From Gammaproteobacteria bacterium (GTDB lineage Bacteria; Pseudomonadota; Gammaproteobacteria; Steroidobacterales; UBA11654): a stretch of 10,664 nt of DNA. How positions within the stretch are numbered: the stretch's first letter is position 1; each line of letters starts with the position of its first letter. The stretch is taken from positions 1-10,664 of the forward strand of contig DTSX01000044.1 in NCBI GenBank assembly GCA_012965065.1, read 5' to 3'. The position numbers were made by a program, and so were the translations under genes. Positions 7,398-10,664 of the stretch are shown piece after piece. The notes below the pieces were generated by a model. The model did no database searches. It worked only from the letters and a program-made list of their open reading frames with translations, and was not told where the DNA came from.

Positions 7398-8292
7398 ATG
7401 GATCTCTCTCCTCATCAATGCCAAGCGGGTCTGTGTGGATAATCAGCTCTGAGTCAGGATACAGTTTAAGGACATTGTCAGTAACCTCATCGGTAATTTC
7501 ATGAGATTCCAATAAACTCATGTTTGGGTCAAGCTCCAGATGAAACTGAATTATATATTTACGGCCCGTGTCTCTGGTTCGCAAATCGTGGAAACCAAGA
7601 ACCTTTGGGTGGTCAAGTGCAATTTCTCTAATCCGATCCCGATCATCAGACTGGATTTCCTGGTCAAGTAGTATTTTAAAGGATTTTTTTAACAAGGTGA
7701 CTGAAGTGTATAAAACTACCCCCGAGATCAACAATCCAACCAGAGCGTCTATAAATACAAATCGGGTCCAACCCGTGATTGCGATTGAAAAGAGTACTGA
7801 AAAATTAATAAAAGTATCGGTTAGATAATGATATTGATCCGATTCAATGGCTATTGATTTGCTTTTTTTAACAACATATTTTTGATACATAACCAAAGCA
7901 AGGGTCAGGACAATAGACACAAGAATAATCCAAATGGCGGTGCTAGGTTGATTGATTTGACTTGGATTAAGTAATCTTTTAATTGCTTCAAAACAGACGT
8001 AAATTCCAGAAATACCAATAAACAAGGATTGTACAAATGCTGCCAGCCCTTCTGATTTACCGTAACCAAACCGGTGTTTTGCATCAGCAGGCAACATTGA
8101 GTAACTGATCGCAACAAATACGAAAACTGATGCGAGAAAGTCGATCAAGGAGTCGGCTAAAGATCCCAACAAGGAAACGGAGGTTGTTGTTACCCAACCG
8201 TAGTATTTGAGAACGATTAAAGTGGATGCAACCAATAATGATGCGATGGAGGCTGATCTAACCAGAAAGTCTGTATTTTTCTGATTCTTCAA
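7390..8292 (-). CDS. Cation diffusion facilitator, FieF/YiiP-like divalent metal exporter
   Basis: A 300-residue inner-membrane CDF antiporter, the same length as E. coli FieF (YiiP). Six membrane segments lie between about residues 12 and 200, followed by a cytoplasmic metal-binding domain. The transport site is complete: Asp47 and Asp51 in LADSLIDF and His155 and Asp159 in YHYLTDTF. The loop motif PADAKHRFGYGK keeps Asp70 and His73, but Tyr77 replaces the third ligand (His75) of the YiiP inter-helix site. The C-terminal domain has FHDLRTRDTGRKYIIQFHLELD and IIHTDP, whose histidines match the YiiP dimer zinc sites. Family members exchange Zn, Fe or Mn for protons; the exact metal cannot be read here. 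The only usable start is TTG, 5 nt after the aguB stop, with AAAGG very close upstream; the N-terminal length agrees with YiiP within two residues. Confidence 0.92.
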   Translation of the reverse strand: MKNQKNTDFLVRSASIASLLVASTLIVLKYYGWVTTTSVSLLGSLADSLIDFLASVFVFVAISYSMLPADAKHRFGYGKSEGLAAFVQSLFIGISGIYVCFEAIKRLLNPSQINQPSTAIWIILVSIVLTLALVMYQKYVVKKSKSIAIESDQYHYLTDTFINFSVLFSIAITGWTRFVFIDALVGLLISGVVLYTSVTLLKKSFKILLDQEIQSDDRDRIREIALDHPKVLGFHDLRTRDTGRKYIIQFHLELDPNMSLLESHEITDEVTDNVLKLYPDSELIIHTDPLGIDEERDPFE

Positions 8293-8297
8293 AACCT

Positions 8298-9152
8298 TTA
8301 GTCCATGAAAATATTTTCATAGAGATCTGTTCTCCGGTCTCTAAAAAATCCCCATGATGAACGGTACAGACTGACGGAATCCAGATCAAATTCATGGACG
8401 ATGATTTCTTGTTGGTCTCTGGAACATTCTTCAACCTTTTGCCCGCATTCATCGGCAATGAATGAAGACCCATAGAAAGTCATTGAGAATTTTTTATTCG
8501 TTTCAATCCCTATTCTATTTGAGGCTATTATTGGAATGCTGTTTGCGGCAGCATGGCCTTGCATAACAATTTGCCATGAATCTCTAGAATCAGCTTCTGG
8601 GTCGGGTTCTGAACCGATAGCCGTGGGATAAAAAATCATCTCAGCTCCCATAAGAGCCATAATTCTTGCTGCTTCTGGGAACCATTGATCCCAACAAATG
8701 CCAACTCCAATTCTGCCAAATTTTGTATCCCAAACTTTGAAACCGGTATTTCCTGGATGGAAATAATATTTTTCTTCATAACCTGGTCCATCAGGTATAT
8801 GAGATTTTCTGTATAGATCCAAGATGCTTCCATCGGCGTCAATAACAGCCAATGAGTTGTAGTATGTATTGTTGTCTTTTTCAAAAAAACTGACAGGTAA
8901 GACGACATCCAATTCTTTGGCAATTGCTGCCATTTTTTCCAAAATTGGGTTGTTTTTGAATGGAAGAGCGAGATTAAAATTTTCTGGATCATTGATGCAG
9001 GGAAAGTAAAGGGATGCAAACATTTCTTGAATCAAAATAATATCTGCGCCTTTTTGTTTTGCAGCCTTGATTAATCCAACCGCCTTGTCGATATTTTCAT
9101 CTGAATTATCAGTGCAAGCCATTTGTGTTGCTGCTACCGTTACGTTTCTCAT
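8298..9152 (-). CDS. aguB: N-carbamoylputrescine amidohydrolase (nitrilase superfamily)
   Basis: A 284-residue cytoplasmic carbon-nitrogen hydrolase that converts N-carbamoylputrescine to putrescine, CO2 and ammonia, the last step of the agmatine route. The nitrilase triad is Glu43 (IQEMF), Lys116 (LYRKSHIP) and Cys153 (GICWDQWFPE). The segments HIPDGPGYEEKYYFHPGNTGF, CWDQWFPEAAR, PTAIGSEP and the late WGFFRDRR are characteristic of the carbamoylputrescine branch compared with other nitrilases. It directly follows aguA, which supports the substrate call. The start is firm: AGGAG lies 5 nt before the ATG. This Shine-Dalgarno sequence includes the aguA stop codon (TAAGGAG), so translation of the two enzymes is probably coupled. 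Confidence 0.96.
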   Translation of the reverse strand: MRNVTVAATQMACTDNSDENIDKAVGLIKAAKQKGADIILIQEMFASLYFPCINDPENFNLALPFKNNPILEKMAAIAKELDVVLPVSFFEKDNNTYYNSLAVIDADGSILDLYRKSHIPDGPGYEEKYYFHPGNTGFKVWDTKFGRIGVGICWDQWFPEAARIMALMGAEMIFYPTAIGSEPDPEADSRDSWQIVMQGHAAANSIPIIASNRIGIETNKKFSMTFYGSSFIADECGQKVEECSRDQQEIIVHEFDLDSVSLYRSSWGFFRDRRTDLYENIFMD

Positions 9153-9157
9153 AATGA

Positions 9158-9164
9158 CTCCTTA
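9158..9164 (-). promoter_or_regulatory. aguB ribosome binding site sharing the aguA stop codon
   Basis: TAAGGAG on the minus strand contains the TAA stop of aguA (9162-9164) and a near-consensus Shine-Dalgarno sequence 5 nt before the aguB ATG. A ribosome ending aguA would sit on the aguB initiation site. Confidence 0.8.
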
Positions 9165-10196
9165 GTTAATAGATGGTTGTTGCTGGGTAATGCAGTGGAC
9201 ACATCCTCCACCTTCTACTATGGATAACCCCTCAACAGGAATTACTGTCCTATCTTGGAAGATGTTCTTGATAGTTTCAATTGCTTTTTTATCTCTGGGA
9301 TCATCAAAGACAGGCATAATGATTGATTGATTTGCCATGTAAAAATTTATATAGGATAAGGGCATTCTTTCATTAAGAAATTTCCGATATGCCGGTTGAT
9401 GTATTTCAATAATATCAAAGCTCTTCCCGTTGATGTTTTTTGCGTGTTGTAAACGATTTCTATTTTCTTGCAAACGTTCATAATTGGAATCCTCGGAATC
9501 AGTTTCTGACAAAGCTAGGATTTGGTTAAATGGAGTAAAACACGCAAGATTATCAACATGTCCCCCAGTATCGTCATATTCTAGTGCTGCAATCAACCAT
9601 ATAAAATTCTCAACACCTAGGTATTTTGAAAGAATGAACTCAGCCTCTTTTTTTGTTAGGCGTGGGTTTCTTTTAGGATCAAGAAGAACATCTTCAGTGA
9701 CCATTAAAGTACCGTTGCCATCGGTATGAATGGCACCCCCTTCTAAGACTATCGGCGCTTGAAAACATTCCATATTAAGATGTTTTATTAGTTTTGATGC
9801 CACTAAAGCGTCGTTTTTATAAGAGAAATCAATATTTTCTCCATAATTGTTGAAAGTCCAATCGACCCCCGCAATTGAAAGACCGTTGGTAACAAAGGTG
9901 GGACCTGAGTCACGTGCCCAACTGTCATCAATTCGTATTTCCATGTTTTCAACTTTTTCACCACAAAGTTTTTGGCATTCTTCTACATCGGATTTGTTGG
10001 CAATCATCGTTACCGGTTCAAATTCAACAATTGCCCTAGCTGTGTTTGCGTAACCTTGTCTCATTTTGTCAAGGTTTGGATATCTTCTGGGGTCAATACC
10101 TGTTGGCCAATGCATCCAGCATCGATCATGACGCTGCCATTCTGCAGGCATATAAAATCCTAAATCCTTCGGGTATTTTTGAATTTTATTTTGCAT
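9162..10196 (-). CDS. aguA: Agmatine deiminase (agmatine iminohydrolase)
   Basis: A 344-residue cytoplasmic enzyme of the guanidino-group modifying (pentein) superfamily; it hydrolyses agmatine to N-carbamoylputrescine and ammonia. Motifs in order: GFYMPAEWQRHDRCWMHWP (13-31), DDSWARDSGPTF (90-101) with Asp96, VLEGGAIHTDGNGTLMVTE (150-168), DDTGGHVDNLACF (208-220) with His213, and GGGCVHCITQQQP (329-341) with the nucleophile Cys335. All expected catalytic residues are present. It lies 9 nt before aguB, its pathway partner. The ATG used here is only 13 nt from the mature tmRNA 3' end and has no recognisable Shine-Dalgarno sequence. An in-frame ATG at codon 16 (10149-10151) has AGGA 6 nt upstream and would start at MPAEW, losing little beyond the conserved GF of that motif. 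The function is firm and the start is open. Confidence 0.96.
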   Translation of the reverse strand: MQNKIQKYPKDLGFYMPAEWQRHDRCWMHWPTGIDPRRYPNLDKMRQGYANTARAIVEFEPVTMIANKSDVEECQKLCGEKVENMEIRIDDSWARDSGPTFVTNGLSIAGVDWTFNNYGENIDFSYKNDALVASKLIKHLNMECFQAPIVLEGGAIHTDGNGTLMVTEDVLLDPKRNPRLTKKEAEFILSKYLGVENFIWLIAALEYDDTGGHVDNLACFTPFNQILALSETDSEDSNYERLQENRNRLQHAKNINGKSFDIIEIHQPAYRKFLNERMPLSYINFYMANQSIIMPVFDDPRDKKAIETIKNIFQDRTVIPVEGLSIVEGGGCVHCITQQQPSIN

Positions 10197-10209
10197 TGAA
10201 TTAATTTGA

Positions 10210-10558
10210 TGGTGGAGGCGGCGGGAATCGAACCCGCGTCCGCTAGCTATCCACAGAATGATCTACATGTTTATCCTGATCTTTTATTTTAACCTGATGT
10301 AACCGAAAGGAAGGATAGCATCGAGCGATCTCTTATTTTATATTTAATGATTACTTGAAGAGAACGCATAATCACGATCTTGGGTATTTTTCATCAATTA
10401 AAACCCCCAAGAGAGTAGGAATTGATGCCAGCTGGATTTAAGCAGCTAGTGCGTAGTTGTCGTTTGCAACTAGTTTTTTACAGAGAGTTTAACGAGAACT
10501 CTGTAGCCTCGACATGCACATAAAGTCTCAATACCAACGTCGAAACCTTGTCGCCCCC
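10210..10558 (-). ncRNA. ssrA: Transfer-messenger RNA (tmRNA), one-piece form
   Basis: The tRNA-like ends are clear on the minus strand. The 5' end reads GGGGGCGACAAGGTTTCGACG. The 3' end has the T arm GCGGG-TTCGATT-CCCGC followed by CGCCTCC and an encoded ACCA. The 5' GGGGGCG pairs with CGCCTCC over 7 bp with a G3-U pair, the alanine identity element used for charging by AlaRS. Between them is an in-frame tag with the resume codon GCA, and the flanks have self-complementary stretches consistent with pseudoknots. The order is not permuted. With SmpB the RNA rescues stalled ribosomes and tags the nascent chain for proteolysis. Mature length is about 349 nt. No terminator is visible: aguA begins 13 nt past the 3' end. 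Confidence 0.97.
10438..10467 (-). other. tmRNA tag reading frame, ANDNYALAA
   Basis: Inside the tmRNA, the resume codon GCA is followed by codons for N-D-N-Y-A-L-A-A and TAA. With the alanine carried by the tmRNA itself the added tag is AANDNYALAA. The N-terminal AND and the C-terminal LAA are the SspB/ClpX and ClpA recognition ends known from proteobacterial tags; the form is shorter than E. coli's ANDENYALAA by one residue. Confidence 0.95.
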
Positions 10559-10565
10559 TTTAAAA

Positions 10566-10611
10566 CAATTATTAAAGACTGGATTATCTCAAGAACCTTG
10601 AGAAGATAAAA
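10566..10611 (-). promoter_or_regulatory. Probable ssrA promoter region (position uncertain)
   Basis: Two readings are possible on the minus strand. One uses an extended -10, TGAGATAAT (10583-10591), with a poor -35, TTTTAT (10606-10611), at 17 nt; this predicts a precursor with a leader of roughly 15-20 nt before the mature 5' end, to be trimmed by RNase P. The other uses TTGAGA (10587-10592) and TAATTG (10566-10571) with a short 15-nt spacer, starting near the mature end. Neither is strong. A perfect dyad at 10587-10603 overlaps both. Confidence 0.35.
10587..10603. repeat. Perfect 7-bp inverted repeat in the ssrA upstream region
   Basis: TCTCAAG (10587-10593) and CTTGAGA (10597-10603) are exact reverse complements separated by AAC. 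The dyad sits within the candidate ssrA promoter. It could be an operator for a dimeric regulator, a small RNA hairpin, or chance. It is not followed by T residues on the minus strand, so it is not a terminator of an upstream gene read in that direction. Confidence 0.45.
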
Positions 10612-10664
10612 GTTTTGTTATCTATCGCTTGATTCGATGGATTGTAGAATCCATTCTTTGAACA
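10604..10664. other. Non-coding end of the window upstream of ssrA
   Basis: No coding frame or RNA gene is recognisable in this short stretch. It contains a perfect 7-bp hairpin, ATGGATT-GTAG-AATCCAT (10637-10654), with no T run beside it on the minus strand. What it belongs to lies outside the window. Confidence 0.3.

Noticed and set aside
8258..8473. 71-codon minus-strand frame spanning the aguB-CDF junction
   Set aside because: It overlaps the conserved 3' end of aguB and the CDF start out of frame and has no features of its own.
8636..9019. 127-codon minus-strand frame overlapping aguB
   Set aside because: It is the same strand read in another frame. aguB has all catalytic residues across this interval, so the frame is a shadow, not a frameshift remnant.
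10210..10240. A separate tRNA gene at the T-arm-like sequence
   Set aside because: The T arm and CCA end pair with the GGGGGCG end 320 nt away and enclose the ANDNYALAA tag, so it is the 3' half of tmRNA.
10637..10654. Perfect 7-bp hairpin at the window end as a terminator
   Set aside because: No T run follows on the minus strand and no gene belonging to it is visible; a terminator for the other side cannot be judged at the window edge.
1..10664. Mobile element, CRISPR array, prophage or defence island
   Set aside because: I found no transposase, integrase, spaced direct repeats, phage gene or known defence domain, and the genes are mostly housekeeping or envelope functions.

Overview
The window looks like a piece of chromosome from an AT-rich gammaproteobacterium. 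The evidence is a one-piece tmRNA encoding the tag tail ANDNYALAA, a PpsR-type PEP synthase regulator, a YqiB-like DUF1249 protein, and a full-length Prc/Tsp tail-specific protease with its C-terminal extension. Compact gene packing, low GC by eye and a Tat-targeted DUF1838 protein would fit a free-living, perhaps marine lineage, but genus cannot be read from this sequence. No insertion sequence, CRISPR array, phage gene or plasmid function is visible. I read this as ordinary core and semi-core chromosome with several poorly understood genes, not as a clear new defence or mobile system.

Layout. On the + strand (1-2290) three genes are packed with stop/start overlaps: the 3' part of ppsR, a DUF1249 gene, and an MFS transporter with a 19-histidine C-terminal tail, which points to divalent-metal efflux of the NreB type. 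They meet the minus-strand genes head-on at about 2290-2301, where a small dyad holds both stop codons. Everything from 2301 to 10558 is on the minus strand. In transcription order it reads: ssrA (tmRNA), agmatine deiminase (aguA), N-carbamoylputrescine amidohydrolase (aguB), a FieF-like cation diffusion facilitator, a SYLF/Ysc84-domain secreted protein, a Tat-exported DUF1838 protein, two predicted lipoproteins of unknown function, and prc.

How the genes work together. AguA and AguB catalyse consecutive steps from agmatine to putrescine, and the aguA stop codon is part of the aguB Shine-Dalgarno sequence. The FieF-like gene follows aguB by only 5 nt. The SYLF gene probably has its own promoter, overlapping the end of fieF, and is followed closely by the DUF1838 gene. 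The two lipoprotein genes overlap by 4 nt and lie 15 nt before prc, so they are probably co-transcribed with this periplasmic protease. The most unusual junction is at ssrA: the mature tmRNA 3' end is only 13 nt from the aguA ATG, leaving no room for a terminator. aguA may therefore be read from the ssrA transcript, or start at an internal ATG with a better ribosome binding site.
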